Below, piece by piece: positions 25,190-35,141 of a DNA stretch of 64,000 nt. The stretch is from an uncultured bacterium (GTDB lineage Bacteria; Bacillota_I; Bacilli_A; Acholeplasmatales; Anaeroplasmataceae). The notes beneath the pieces are model-generated. The model worked only from the letters and a program-made list of their open reading frames with translations. It made no database searches and was not told the DNA's origin. Location: assembly GCA_949291115.1 (NCBI GenBank), contig CASETY010000004.1, positions 1 to 64,000 of the forward strand, given 5' to 3'. Position 1 is the first letter of the stretch; the number at the start of each line of letters is the position of its first letter. The position numbers were made by a program, and so were the translations under genes.

Positions 25190-26472
25190 TTGTTAAATAT
25201 TTGTTTCCTAATAATTGTTTGGTTTCTTTCTGCACCTACTGATATCATATCTACACTAATACCAGTATATTTTTCAATAACTTTTACATAATTTTTAGCT
25301 TCTAGTGGTAATTTAGAAAAGTCTTTAATATTTGTAATATCTTCTTGCCACGTTGGTAGGGTAATATAATTAGGAATACATCTTTCATATTCATCTAAAG
25401 TTGAAGGGATTGTATTAATAATATTACCATCTAATGTATAAGATACACATATTTTTAATTCTTTTATACCAGTTAATACATCAAATAACATTAAAGCTAG
25501 AGAATCAATTCCTGATATTCTTTTAGCATAATTCACAACTACTAAATCTAAATAACCAACTCTTCTTGGTCTTTTAGTAACTGTGCCATACTCATGACCA
25601 ACTTCTCTTATATGATCACCTAAACTGTCTTTTAATTCTGTTGGGAAAGGACCTTCACCTACACGCGTTGTATAGGCTTTACAAATACCAACACAATGAT
25701 CAATATATTTTGGCGCAATGCCGGCATTTAATGGAACTGAGGCAGCTGTTGGTGATGATGATGTTACGTAAGGATATGTTCCGTGATCTAAACAAAGCAT
25801 AGTTCCTTGTGCACCTTCAAATAAAATATTTTTATTTTGTTTAATTTCTTCATCTAGTATTAAAGAAGTATCACAAACAAAATCTTTTAATTGTAAAGCA
25901 TACTCTTTATATTCATCATAAATTTCATCAACATCATATTCTTTTAAGCCTAACATTTTTAATTCTTTGTTTTTAATTAAAAGTGTTTCTTCTAATACTT
26001 TTCTAAAAGTAGTTAGATTTACTAAATCACCCATTCTAATACCAATACGGTTAGCTTTGTCGGCGTAACAAGGGCCAATACCTTTTTTAGTAGTCCCAAT
26101 TTTATGTTCACCTTTAAACTGTTCATTAGCTCCATCAATATCAATATGATAAGGCATAATTACATGAGCTCTATTAGAAATGTATAATTTATAGTTTATA
26201 ATTCCTTTTTCTTCTAAACCCTTTAATTCATTTAACATAGCTTTAGGGTTAATAACCATCCCATTAGCTAAAACATTTTTAATATTAGGGTTAAAAATAC
26301 CAGAAGGTATTGTTTGCAAAGCAAATTTTTCATTACCAATTTTAATCGTATGACCGGCATTATTACCGCCTTGTGTTCTAACAACAACATCAGCGTTTTG
26401 AGCTAAAAAATCGGTTACTTTGCCTTTTCCTTCGTCTCCCCATTGACTACCAACAACTACTAATCTACTCAT
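25186..26472 (-). CDS. purA: Adenylosuccinate synthetase
   Basis: 428 residues. It condenses IMP and aspartate using GTP, the committed step to AMP. Seen are the N-terminal GSQWGDEGKGK (8-18) with the catalytic Asp, GGNNAGHT (35-42) with the catalytic His, FEGAQGTMLCLDHGTYPYVTSS, and TTRVGEGPFPTE. It sits between the FAD dehydrogenase gene (3-bp gap) and the DUF523 gene (overlap), so all three are likely co-transcribed. Confidence 0.96.
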   Translation of the reverse strand: MSRLVVVGSQWGDEGKGKVTDFLAQNADVVVRTQGGNNAGHTIKIGNEKFALQTIPSGIFNPNIKNVLANGMVINPKAMLNELKGLEEKGIINYKLYISNRAHVIMPYHIDIDGANEQFKGEHKIGTTKKGIGPCYADKANRIGIRMGDLVNLTTFRKVLEETLLIKNKELKMLGLKEYDVDEIYDEYKEYALQLKDFVCDTSLILDEEIKQNKNILFEGAQGTMLCLDHGTYPYVTSSSPTAASVPLNAGIAPKYIDHCVGICKAYTTRVGEGPFPTELKDSLGDHIREVGHEYGTVTKRPRRVGYLDLVVVNYAKRISGIDSLALMLFDVLTGIKELKICVSYTLDGNIINTIPSTLDEYERCIPNYITLPTWQEDITNIKDFSKLPLEAKNYVKVIEKYTGISVDMISVGAERNQTIIRKQIFNK

Positions 26473-26475
26473 TTA

Positions 26476-27888
26476 CTATTTTTTAATCCTTTCTATGATA
26501 TCTCTAGCTACATAAACACCATTGGCTCCTGCTTGGGCAAGTCCTCTAGTTAAACCAGCACCATCACCACCAACATAGAAACCTTTAATTTTAGTTTCAA
26601 AGTTGTTGCTTACTTCTGGTCTAGCTGAATAGAATTTAGCTTCAACACCATAAAATAAAGTGTGTTCATTAGCGATACCTGGTGTAACATAATCTAAGGC
26701 TTCAATCATTTCGATAATTGATTTCATAGTATTATATGGTAAAACTAAACCTAAGTCACCTGGAACTGCTTCTTTTAAAGATGGCGTAACAAATCCTTCT
26801 TGTAGACGTTTCGCCGTCGTTCTTCTACCTTTTTTAATATCACCATAACGTTGAACAATAACTGAACCACAAGATAATTGATTAGCTAATCTAGAAACTT
26901 CATGAGCATATTCATTTGGTTTATCAAATGGTTCACTAAATTTATGAGACACTAATAAAGCAAAATTAGTATTATGAGTACCTAATTTAGGATCATTATA
27001 AGCATGACCATTAGCTAAAATAGTGCCACTATGGTTTTCTACTACAACATGGCCACTAGGGTTTGAACAAAAAGTTCTAACTTCAGTCCCTACTGAGGTT
27101 CTAAAAACAAACTTACCTTCATATAAGTTTTTATTTATTTCTTCCATAACTACATCATTAGTTTCTACTCTTACCCCAACGTCAACTTGATTATGAATCA
27201 TATGAATATGATGTTCTTCACAAATGCTTTGTAACCAAGTAGAACCATCTCTACCAACAGCCACAAAACAATAAGGAGCTTCTATTTTTTCATCACCAAT
27301 CATAATACCTTTGATTTGACCATCTTCGATAATAACATCAGTTACTTCAGTTTGAAAACGCATATCAATATGTTTTTGTAAATCTTCAAAGATAGCCTTT
27401 AAAATAGATAAGTTATTTTCTGTGCCTAAATGACGAACTTGCGCTCTTAATAACTTAAGCCCTACCGCATATCCTCTTTTTTCAATTTCCCTAACTTTAT
27501 CAGTTAAAGGGTCAGTAATAACGGTAGTGGCACCATATTTTAAATTAATAGAATCTACATATCTAATTAAATTTTCAACAACTTCATTTGGCAAATAGTC
27601 GGTCATCCAACCACCAAATTCACTAGTAATGTTAAATTTACCATCAGAATAAGCGCCAGCTCCCCCAAAACCATTAGTTATTGAACAAGCTGGATAACAG
27701 CCTTGAACACCATTTTTATTAACTGGACACTTAGCTAATTTATGTTCCAAAACCGGACATCTACGATGATAAATGTCATTACCTTTATCAACTAATAAAA
27801 CTTTTAATTCAGGAGCTTTAGTCATTAACTCATAAGCCGCATATAAGCCAGCAGGCCCGGCTCCCACTATTATACAATCGTATTTCAT
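26476..27888 (-). CDS. FAD-dependent dehydrogenase, COG2509 type
   Basis: 470 residues. The N-terminus has the dinucleotide-binding GAGPAGLYAAYEL (8-20) followed by a Cys-rich region (RRCPVLEHKLAKC, QGCYPAC) and the family-typical GFGGAGAYSDGKFN. The C-terminus has GGDGAGLTRGLAQAGANGV for the FAD. These conserved but uncharacterised proteins are widespread in anaerobic Firmicutes; substrate and acceptor are not known. The gene is 3 bp from purA and 36 bp downstream of mfd. Confidence 0.82.
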   Translation of the reverse strand: MKYDCIIVGAGPAGLYAAYELMTKAPELKVLLVDKGNDIYHRRCPVLEHKLAKCPVNKNGVQGCYPACSITNGFGGAGAYSDGKFNITSEFGGWMTDYLPNEVVENLIRYVDSINLKYGATTVITDPLTDKVREIEKRGYAVGLKLLRAQVRHLGTENNLSILKAIFEDLQKHIDMRFQTEVTDVIIEDGQIKGIMIGDEKIEAPYCFVAVGRDGSTWLQSICEEHHIHMIHNQVDVGVRVETNDVVMEEINKNLYEGKFVFRTSVGTEVRTFCSNPSGHVVVENHSGTILANGHAYNDPKLGTHNTNFALLVSHKFSEPFDKPNEYAHEVSRLANQLSCGSVIVQRYGDIKKGRRTTAKRLQEGFVTPSLKEAVPGDLGLVLPYNTMKSIIEMIEALDYVTPGIANEHTLFYGVEAKFYSARPEVSNNFETKIKGFYVGGDGAGLTRGLAQAGANGVYVARDIIERIKK

Positions 27889-27924
27889 TTAATATCACCT
27901 TTTTTATTATACTAAAGTTTTCTT

Positions 27925-30900
27925 TTATTTTCTAGTTGTTACTGCTATCTCACTTAAATAATTAACAACGTCTTTAAATGTTTTAATCATTACTTTATTA
28001 TTCTTAGAAACTAACTCTAAAAAAGGGTTTTTATACCTTAAAGATAAGTAAGGATATTTCTTTAAAGTTAAGAACCATAAGCTACCATCAATCTTAGCTG
28101 TTTCTTCTTTATTCATTTTAATTACTAATGTGTTATTTTCTTCATAAATGTCATCAAAACCAAATTTAGTAATCATATTTTTAAAGAGTTTTTCCCACAT
28201 GTAATTGGTTGTTTCTTTATCTATATTACCAAATCTATCTTTTAATTCATTTGTTAAATCCATTAACATTGATAGTGAATTTAGTTTTTCAATCTTACGG
28301 TGAATATCAATTCTTACACTTTCATTTTCAATATAATCTTTATTGATAGATAATGAAAGAAGTGGGGTGGCCTCTATTTTAGATGTCTCTTCTTTAACTG
28401 GTGGTAAATGATTAATTTCTTCATTCATTATTTTTAAATACATATCTAACCCTACTGAATCAATAAAACCTGATTGTTCAGCTCCTAAAATATCACCAGC
28501 ACCTCTAATTGATAAATCACGCATCGCAATCTTAAAACCACTACCAAGTTCGCTAAATTCTTTTATTACTTCTAACCTTTTTTCCGCTTCAATTGTTAAA
28601 CGTTTATGAGGTTCATAAAACAAATAAGCATAAGCTATTTTATTAGTTCTACCAATTCTACCTCTTATTTGATAAAGTTGCGATAAACCTAAATGATCAG
28701 CGTCATGAATAATTAAAGTGTTAGTTTCAGGAATATCAATACCTGTTTCAATAATTGTTGTACAAATTAAAACATTATATACACCTTGGGCAAAATCATA
28801 TACTCTTTTTTCTAATTCATTACTTTTTAATCTACCGTGGGCAAAGACAACCTTAGCTTCTGGAACTAAATTACTAATATGACTTGCGACTTCTTCAATA
28901 TCTTCTACATAATTATATAAATAAAAGACTTGGCCACCTCTAGCTAATTCTCTAGTTATTGCATCATGAATAATTGAATCATTTCTTTCTAATACATAAG
29001 TTTGAATAGGGTATCTATTTTTAGGCGGTGTTTCAATCATTGATAAATCTTTAATACCTAAAATAGACATTTGTAATGTTCTTGGAATTGGCGTGGCTGA
29101 TAGTGTAATAGAATCAACATTAACTTTTAATTCCTTAATTCTTTCTTTATGAATAACACCAAAACGTTGTTCCTCATCAACAATTAAAAGGCCTAAATTA
29201 TAAAATTTAATATCACTAGATAATATACGATGCGTACCAATTATAATATCTATACTGCCATTACTTAAATCATTTAAAATTTCTTTAACTTTTTTAGAAG
29301 GAACAAAACGATTTAAAACCTCTACTCTAATGGCATATTTTTCCATTCTTGTTTTAAAGGTATTATAATGTTGGTTTGATAAAATGGTTGTTGGACAAAG
29401 TAAAGCTACCTGTTTTCCTCCATAAACAGCTTTAAAAGCCGCCCTTAAAGCTACTTCTGTCTTACCATAACCAACATCACCACATATTAATCTATCCATT
29501 GGATGAGGAGATTCCATGTCCTTTTTAACCATTTCTACCGCTTCTTTTTGACCAGCTGTTAATTCATAATCAAAATCAGCCTCAAATAAAGCTTGTTCAG
29601 GTGAATCTTCTTTGAAACTAAATCCTTTTGTTTTTTCTCTAGTTGCGTATAATTTGATTAATCTATCGGAAATATCTTTTATTTTCTTTCTAACTTTTTC
29701 TTTAGTACGAGCCCATTCACTACTACCTATTTCATGTAAATTAATACCATCTATATCTTTAGAAGCATATTTCATAATCGAAGAAATTTTTTCAATGGGA
29801 ATATACAAAGAACTCTTGTTTTTATATTCAACATAAATGTAATCTCGATTAATACCATTGTTTTTTAAGGTTTTCAAACCTAAATAACGACCAATACCAT
29901 AATCATAATGAACAATATAATCGCCTATTTCTAATTCATCATAACGATTTATTTTAGAGGCGTTCTTATAAATCGATTTATAACGAGGCGTCTTCTTTTT
30001 AGCTTCAACATCTAATAGATTATGTTCATTAATAATATAAATATCATAGTCATTAAAAATTATTGATGGTAATTTATCACTAGTAATAAATATATTACTA
30101 TTATCTTTAGGTTCATAAACAGTTCCTTCATTGTAGAAAACATCATTATCAAATAAACTTTTTTTAAGTTTTGGTATAAATTCATTATTTACTGATAAAA
30201 TGACTTTTCGTAATTGTTGTAATCTTTTTAAATCCGCAATAATCGCTTTTTCTTTACCTTGATAATTAGTAACTTCACTAACATTAAAACTTAAATCAAC
30301 ATCACCTATAGTTCTTAAACCTTCAATCATTATTTTATTAGCAATATTATCTAAATTATAAAAAGGCTCCATTTTTAAAATAGAATAACCACCTAAACGA
30401 TTACAATATTCATTTAAATCTAAAAACATAGTGGTTTTAACATCTTCTATCTTTTTAGCGTCGATAAAATATATTTTTTTGTTGTTACTATAATCTAAAA
30501 TATTATTATCGTCTTCATAGAAAAAATATAGATATCTACTTAATCTTTCTAAATTATTTCTTTCTTTTAAGTTTTCAATATCTTTATTAATTGTGTCTAA
30601 TTCTAAAGTAGATAATTCATTATTTTCAATAAAAAGATTAATTTTAGCTAAAGCTTTAGAAAGTGTTTCATCATCATATAAAAATTCTTTAATTGGATAA
30701 ATATTAATCTTATCTACTAAAGCTAAAGAACGCTGAGTAGTTGTATCATAAAACTTAATACTTTCAATTTCATCATCAAAAAAATCTATTCTTATTGGCT
30801 TGTCATAACCAAATAAAAAAACATCTAAAATCTCACCACGACGCGAAAATTCACCTGTTTTCATTGTTAGATAATTTTGACTATAACCCATAATTAGAAG

Positions 30901-31350
30901 TTCTTTTACAAGTTCTTCTCTTTTTATTACATCACCTTTTTTAAGTTCTAATATATGACTTTTAAAGATGTTTTTATTAACTTCTTTTTTTAATATACCT
31001 GTCGTATTAGTCACAACAATTTTGTGTTCATTTTTTAATAAAGAAGTTATTGTTTCAATTCTTTCAAATAAAAAATCATTTGAACTCGTTAGCATTTCAG
31101 AAGTTAAAAGTTCATCTGCTGGAAAGAATAAAACATCATCAAAAGAAACAAATTCTATTAAATTTTCATAATATTTTTGGGCTTCTTGAATAGTAGGAAG
31201 TACAACAAAAATAGTATCTTCATTCATTTTATAATCGACTAAAATTAATAAAAGATTAAGATTAAAATTTGTTTTATTTATTTTAAGATTACTATTATTA
31301 ATTACTTTATTAATTTTAGGATTATTACTTAAATATTGATAAATGTTCAT
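27925..31350 (-). CDS. mfd: Transcription-repair coupling factor
   Basis: 1141 residues with the full Mfd layout: UvrB-like N-terminal domains (1-about 350), RNA-polymerase-interacting CarD-like domain beginning GDYIVHYDYGIGRYLGL (about 470-535), RecG-like translocase with GDVGYGKTE (around 629), DEEQRFG (around 723), SATPIPRTLQ and QIRGRIGR, and the C-terminal TRCF domain (about 1000-1110). It removes stalled RNA polymerase and recruits UvrA. It follows pth (36-bp gap with that gene's terminator). Confidence 0.97.
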   Translation of the reverse strand: MNIYQYLSNNPKINKVINNSNLKINKTNFNLNLLLILVDYKMNEDTIFVVLPTIQEAQKYYENLIEFVSFDDVLFFPADELLTSEMLTSSNDFLFERIETITSLLKNEHKIVVTNTTGILKKEVNKNIFKSHILELKKGDVIKREELVKELLIMGYSQNYLTMKTGEFSRRGEILDVFLFGYDKPIRIDFFDDEIESIKFYDTTTQRSLALVDKINIYPIKEFLYDDETLSKALAKINLFIENNELSTLELDTINKDIENLKERNNLERLSRYLYFFYEDDNNILDYSNNKKIYFIDAKKIEDVKTTMFLDLNEYCNRLGGYSILKMEPFYNLDNIANKIMIEGLRTIGDVDLSFNVSEVTNYQGKEKAIIADLKRLQQLRKVILSVNNEFIPKLKKSLFDNDVFYNEGTVYEPKDNSNIFITSDKLPSIIFNDYDIYIINEHNLLDVEAKKKTPRYKSIYKNASKINRYDELEIGDYIVHYDYGIGRYLGLKTLKNNGINRDYIYVEYKNKSSLYIPIEKISSIMKYASKDIDGINLHEIGSSEWARTKEKVRKKIKDISDRLIKLYATREKTKGFSFKEDSPEQALFEADFDYELTAGQKEAVEMVKKDMESPHPMDRLICGDVGYGKTEVALRAAFKAVYGGKQVALLCPTTILSNQHYNTFKTRMEKYAIRVEVLNRFVPSKKVKEILNDLSNGSIDIIIGTHRILSSDIKFYNLGLLIVDEEQRFGVIHKERIKELKVNVDSITLSATPIPRTLQMSILGIKDLSMIETPPKNRYPIQTYVLERNDSIIHDAITRELARGGQVFYLYNYVEDIEEVASHISNLVPEAKVVFAHGRLKSNELEKRVYDFAQGVYNVLICTTIIETGIDIPETNTLIIHDADHLGLSQLYQIRGRIGRTNKIAYAYLFYEPHKRLTIEAEKRLEVIKEFSELGSGFKIAMRDLSIRGAGDILGAEQSGFIDSVGLDMYLKIMNEEINHLPPVKEETSKIEATPLLSLSINKDYIENESVRIDIHRKIEKLNSLSMLMDLTNELKDRFGNIDKETTNYMWEKLFKNMITKFGFDDIYEENNTLVIKMNKEETAKIDGSLWFLTLKKYPYLSLRYKNPFLELVSKNNKVMIKTFKDVVNYLSEIAVTTRK

Positions 31351-31370
31351 TTTTTCCTCCTAAAGCACTA

Positions 31371-31393
31371 AAAAGTGAGTAAACACTCACTTC
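31371..31393 (-). terminator. Terminator of prs-pth
   Basis: AAGTGAG/CTCACTT hairpin overlapping the pth stop codon, with CTTTTTAG following on the minus strand. Confidence 0.7.
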
Positions 31394-31953
31394 TTTGAAT
31401 ATTTAGATGAAATTTTCATAAAAGGAATATTATCTATAAAATCTTTAATAGCTAAAGAAGCTTCTTTAATAGCTTCATTAATTAAAACTAATTCTTCACT
31501 ACTAAATTTAGATAAAACATATTCTGCTGGCGTCATATTAGGGTTTCTACCAATACCTATTTTTATTCTATTAAAAGTATCAGTATGTAATACATTAATA
31601 ATGCTTTTTAAGCCATTATGCCCACCAGAAGCACCTTTTTCTCTTAATCTAACTCTTCCTAAGTTAGAATCCAAATCATCAACAATTACTAATATATCTT
31701 TAATATCAACTTTAAAATAATTTTTTAATAATATTAAAGAATCACCACTTAAATTCATATAGGTAGACGGCTTTAGAAAAATAACTTTTTCACTGTTAAA
31801 GTTTTTAATAGCTACTTGCCCTTTAAATCTTTTTTCTTCTTTGAAATCCAAATTATTTAACGAAGCAAAATAATCTAAAGTCATAAACCCTATGTTATGT
31901 TTTGTATTAGCATAAGTTTCGGTTGGATTACCTAAACCTACGATTAACTTCAT
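31387..31953 (-). CDS. pth: Peptidyl-tRNA hydrolase
   Basis: 188 residues. GLGNPTETYANTKHNIGF (6-23) carries the conserved Asn and the catalytic His19; VDDLDSNLGRVRLREKGASGGHNGLKSI (about 91-118) carries the other active-site residues. It recycles tRNAs from drop-off peptidyl-tRNAs. The start codon overlaps the prs stop (TAATG), so translation is coupled to prs. Confidence 0.95.
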   Translation of the reverse strand: MKLIVGLGNPTETYANTKHNIGFMTLDYFASLNNLDFKEEKRFKGQVAIKNFNSEKVIFLKPSTYMNLSGDSLILLKNYFKVDIKDILVIVDDLDSNLGRVRLREKGASGGHNGLKSIINVLHTDTFNRIKIGIGRNPNMTPAEYVLSKFSSEELVLINEAIKEASLAIKDFIDNIPFMKISSKYSKK

Positions 31954-32942
31954 TATAACAACTCTCTTTTAGACTTATCGTATGAATATGTAAATAAACC
32001 AGATAATGGTTCATCACTTAAAATTCTTAAAATACCATGTCCTAATAATTCACCAACTGATAAAACTTTAATCTTCGGAATTTGTTTTTCTTTTGGTAAG
32101 CAAATAGTGTTTGTAATTACTAATTCTTCAATACATGAATTTTGAATACGTTCAATAGCTGGATTAGATAAAACCCCATGAGTTGCACAGGCAATAACTT
32201 TTTTAGCGCCTGCTTTCTTTAAAGCTTCGGCACCAGCAGTTAAAGTACCAGCTGTATCAACCATATCATCTACTAAAATACAAATTTTATTTGTCACATC
32301 ACCCAAAATATTCATAACTTCAGCTTTATTAGGTTCAGGACGACGTTTATCAATGATACCGATTGGACATTCTAAAACTTTGGCAAATTCACGTGCTCTC
32401 GTTACTCCACCATGATCAGGAGAAACAACTATTAATTCTTTGCCATCTATATGTTTATCAATAAGATAATTAACTAATGTAGGTAAACCCATAAAGTTAT
32501 CAATTGGAATATTAAAGAAACCTTGAATTTGAGCTGCATGTAAGTCCATTGCGATTACACGATCAGCACCAGCTGTTTGTAATAAGTCTGCTACTAACTT
32601 AGCAGAAATTGGCTGACGTGATCTAGCTTTACGATCTTGTCTTGAATAACCATAATAAGGAATAATTAAGTTAATAGTTTTCGCAGAAGCTCTTTTTAAA
32701 GCATCACACATTATTAATAATTCCATTAAATGTTCATTAACAGGTGCACTCGTTGGTTGAATGACAAATACATGGTGACCACGTACAGTTTCATTAATAT
32801 TTACATTTATCTCCCCATCTGCAAAATGTAATACATCACAATTACCAAGTTCAATTCCAATACTTTTGGCGATTTCTTCAGCTAAAGGACGATTTGAAGA
32901 TAAACTAAATAATTTTACTTTTTTACCTAATAATAAAGACAT
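31953..32942 (-). CDS. prs: Ribose-phosphate pyrophosphokinase
   Basis: 329 residues. It makes PRPP from ribose 5-phosphate and ATP, feeding the purine, pyrimidine and hpt reactions. The PRPP-binding loop [21 protein letters not shown] and the flexible-loop region [20 protein letters not shown] are intact, as is the metal site [21 protein letters not shown] is near the ATG. It forms a two-gene unit with pth. Confidence 0.96.
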   Translation of the reverse strand: MSLLLGKKVKLFSLSSNRPLAEEIAKSIGIELGNCDVLHFADGEINVNINETVRGHHVFVIQPTSAPVNEHLMELLIMCDALKRASAKTINLIIPYYGYSRQDRKARSRQPISAKLVADLLQTAGADRVIAMDLHAAQIQGFFNIPIDNFMGLPTLVNYLIDKHIDGKELIVVSPDHGGVTRAREFAKVLECPIGIIDKRRPEPNKAEVMNILGDVTNKICILVDDMVDTAGTLTAGAEALKKAGAKKVIACATHGVLSNPAIERIQNSCIEELVITNTICLPKEKQIPKIKVLSVGELLGHGILRILSDEPLSGLFTYSYDKSKRELL

Positions 32943-32966
32943 CTTATTTTTTCCTCCTTAAAACAC

Positions 32967-32983
32967 CTTGATATTATATCAAG
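32967..32983. promoter_or_regulatory. Perfect palindrome over a TATAAT upstream of prs
   Basis: CTTGATATTATATCAAG (8 bp per arm). On the minus strand it contains TATAAT, about 30 bp before the prs start codon. It could be an operator on the prs -10 box or a weak terminator for ispE; I cannot separate the two. Confidence 0.4.
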
Positions 32984-32996
32984 TTTTAATTCTTAT

Positions 32997-33812
32997 TTAA
33001 AGATTATTAATTATTTTAGTTTTTATGATAGCGCATTCACTAAAATTTTTATTAAGTGATTTATATTGTTTCAAATCAAAAACATATCTAGTAGGACCAC
33101 TGCCACTTTGATAAGACTTTATATTTAAAGCTTTAAATTTCTTACAAAATAGATTATATTCATCGTTCTTTAAAGCGGGTTTTTCTAAATCATTAAAAAT
33201 ATTATCTTCCAATTTACTTAAATCACCTTTAATTAAAGCATCTTTAATCATTAAAGTATTATCTTCTTTTTCTATATATTCATAATTATTATAAATAGTC
33301 TTAGTGCTTAAGCCAAAATTAGGTTTAATAATAATTAAAGGTATTTCTTTAATTTTAGAAATAAAATCTAATATTTCCCCCCTACCTGTACAAATAGCAG
33401 GCCTACTATAAAGAGTAAAGGCATTGTCAGAGCCTAACATATTCGCTAGTTTTTCTAATTCTTTTAAAGAAATGTTTAAATTAAATAATCTGTTTAATCC
33501 TCTTAAAGTAGCGCTAGCATCACTAGAACCACCAGCTAACCCTGCCGCAATTGGTATTTTTTTATTAACTTCAATTTTCACATTTTCCTTAAGTTTATAA
33601 GTTTCTTTAAATAGTTTTAAAGTTTTTAAAATCACATTGTTTTCAATATAAATTTTAGTAACAACTTCATCTTTATCACTAAAAGAAAAATATAATTCAT
33701 CATATAAATCAATAGGTACCATTAAACTATTTATATTATGATAACCATCTTCATTAGTAGGGTAAACTCGTAAAGAAAGGTTAACTTTCGCATAAGCTTT
33801 TTCTTTAATCAT
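32997..33812 (-). CDS. ispE: 4-(cytidine 5'-diphospho)-2-C-methyl-D-erythritol kinase
   Basis: 271 residues. A GHMP kinase of the MEP isoprenoid pathway. Seen are the N-terminal AYAKVNLSLRV, the ATP-binding PIAAGLAGGSSDASATLRGLN (about 88-108) and the late SGSGPTRYVF, which matches the GSGPT motif of the family. I chose ATG giving MIKEKAY, 6 nt after AGGTG; an in-frame GTG three codons earlier overlaps the RBS. It overlaps rsmA by 8 bp, as in many Firmicutes (rnmV-rsmA-ispE). Confidence 0.93.
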   Translation of the reverse strand: MIKEKAYAKVNLSLRVYPTNEDGYHNINSLMVPIDLYDELYFSFSDKDEVVTKIYIENNVILKTLKLFKETYKLKENVKIEVNKKIPIAAGLAGGSSDASATLRGLNRLFNLNISLKELEKLANMLGSDNAFTLYSRPAICTGRGEILDFISKIKEIPLIIIKPNFGLSTKTIYNNYEYIEKEDNTLMIKDALIKGDLSKLEDNIFNDLEKPALKNDEYNLFCKKFKALNIKSYQSGSGPTRYVFDLKQYKSLNKNFSECAIIKTKIINNL

Positions 33813-34611
33813 TCTTTTCACCTATTTTATCACTTAAATTAATAATATCATCAACACTAAGCTCTTCTGCTCTAATAGCTTCTTTTAAATGTAGCTCATT
33901 ATAAATTGTATTTATTTTATCATTATTTAAATTAAATTCTTTTAAATTGTTTTTTAAAGTTTTTCTTCTTTGCTTAAAAATAGCTCTATTAACTTGATAA
34001 AATAATTTTTCGTTCTTTGGTTTTAAAGGATATTCAAATGGAATAAGTTCAATAACCGCTGAATTAACTTTTGGAGCTGGATTAAAAGAAGTGTTTTTTA
34101 CCATAAATAATTTTGAAGCTTTTGTTTTATATTGAATTAAAACAGATAAAGCATTATAGTCCTTCGTCTGCGGTTTAGATGTTAAACGCATCGCTACTTC
34201 ATCTTGAATCATAAATATATATCTATTTATTTTTAAATTCTTTTCTAATAAACCTAAAATAATTGGGGTAGTAATATAATAAGGAAGATTACCTATCATT
34301 ATTATTTCATCATAATCATTAAACTTTTTAATATCTTCACTAATATTAGCTTTTAAAATATCTTGATTAATGATTGTTAAATTATTGGCTTTAATTTCTT
34401 CTTTTAAATAGTCTACTAAATTATAATCAATTTCATAAGCTAAAACATATTTAGCTTCTTTAACTAATAATTTAGTCAAAGCACCCATTCCCGGACCTAT
34501 TTCAATAACTAAAGAGTTTTTAGTTATTTTTGCACTTTTAACAATATTATTTATAACATTATTATCAATTAAAAAGTTTTGGCCAAACATTTTCTTAGCA
34601 ACTATTTTCAT
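33805..34611 (-). CDS. rsmA: 16S rRNA dimethyladenosine transferase
   Basis: 268 residues. It dimethylates two adjacent adenines in helix 45 of 16S rRNA. Motifs: GQNFLIDNNVINNIV, SAM-binding EIGPGMGALT (about 38-47), and the catalytic NLPYYITTPI (about 109-118). The C-terminal helical domain with KQRRKTLKNNL is present. Its ATG lies inside the end of rnmV (17-bp overlap), with AAGGAG 13 nt upstream. Confidence 0.96.
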   Translation of the reverse strand: MKIVAKKMFGQNFLIDNNVINNIVKSAKITKNSLVIEIGPGMGALTKLLVKEAKYVLAYEIDYNLVDYLKEEIKANNLTIINQDILKANISEDIKKFNDYDEIIMIGNLPYYITTPIILGLLEKNLKINRYIFMIQDEVAMRLTSKPQTKDYNALSVLIQYKTKASKLFMVKNTSFNPAPKVNSAVIELIPFEYPLKPKNEKLFYQVNRAIFKQRRKTLKNNLKEFNLNNDKINTIYNELHLKEAIRAEELSVDDIINLSDKIGEKND

Positions 34612-35140
34612 ATTCTTTTAAAATCTCCTTAATTTTTTCTAAAGCAATATTATAAGCATTTAATCGTTCAATTAACATCTTAGTGTTTGGCCTACCAATA
34701 TTCAAAATATCCGCTAAATAAGCCCTTTTTAATGATGAATCTTTATAGCCAGTAAGTCCTAATTCATACATTAGACTGAAATTATAAATTCCTTCTTTTC
34801 CTTCATTTTTGTATAAGTTTTTTAATGATTCAATAATATCTTCTTTACTAGCGTGTTCAACGCCAACTTTCTTTTTATTTTTAGAAATGGCTTTTTCTTT
34901 TTTTATATAAGCATTAAGGCAATTAGGTACTTCTTTTAAAATTGCTTTTCTAATACTTTCACCAGGAAAATCTGGATCAAAGAAAAGGATAATCTCACTA
35001 GTTTTACTATATTCTTTTAATCTTTTAATTAAATCTTGACTTATAATTTTACCACCGGTAACTTCAATATAAGCATCTTTATATACTTCTTTAATTTTAT
35101 TTAAATCATGAATTCCTTCAACGACAATTACTTGTTTCAT
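34595..35140 (-). CDS. rnmV: Ribonuclease M5
   Basis: 181 residues. A Toprim domain with VVEGIHDLNKIKEVY (catalytic Glu near residue 8) and the DxD motif FFDPDFPGE (about 57-65) precedes a C-terminal helical region. RNase M5 matures 5S rRNA. The start is the ATG giving MKQVIVVEG with GAGAGG 4-5 nt upstream. It is followed by overlapping rsmA, a standard Firmicutes order. Confidence 0.93.
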   Translation of the reverse strand: MKQVIVVEGIHDLNKIKEVYKDAYIEVTGGKIISQDLIKRLKEYSKTSEIILFFDPDFPGESIRKAILKEVPNCLNAYIKKEKAISKNKKKVGVEHASKEDIIESLKNLYKNEGKEGIYNFSLMYELGLTGYKDSSLKRAYLADILNIGRPNTKMLIERLNAYNIALEKIKEILKEYENSC

Positions 35141-35141
35141 G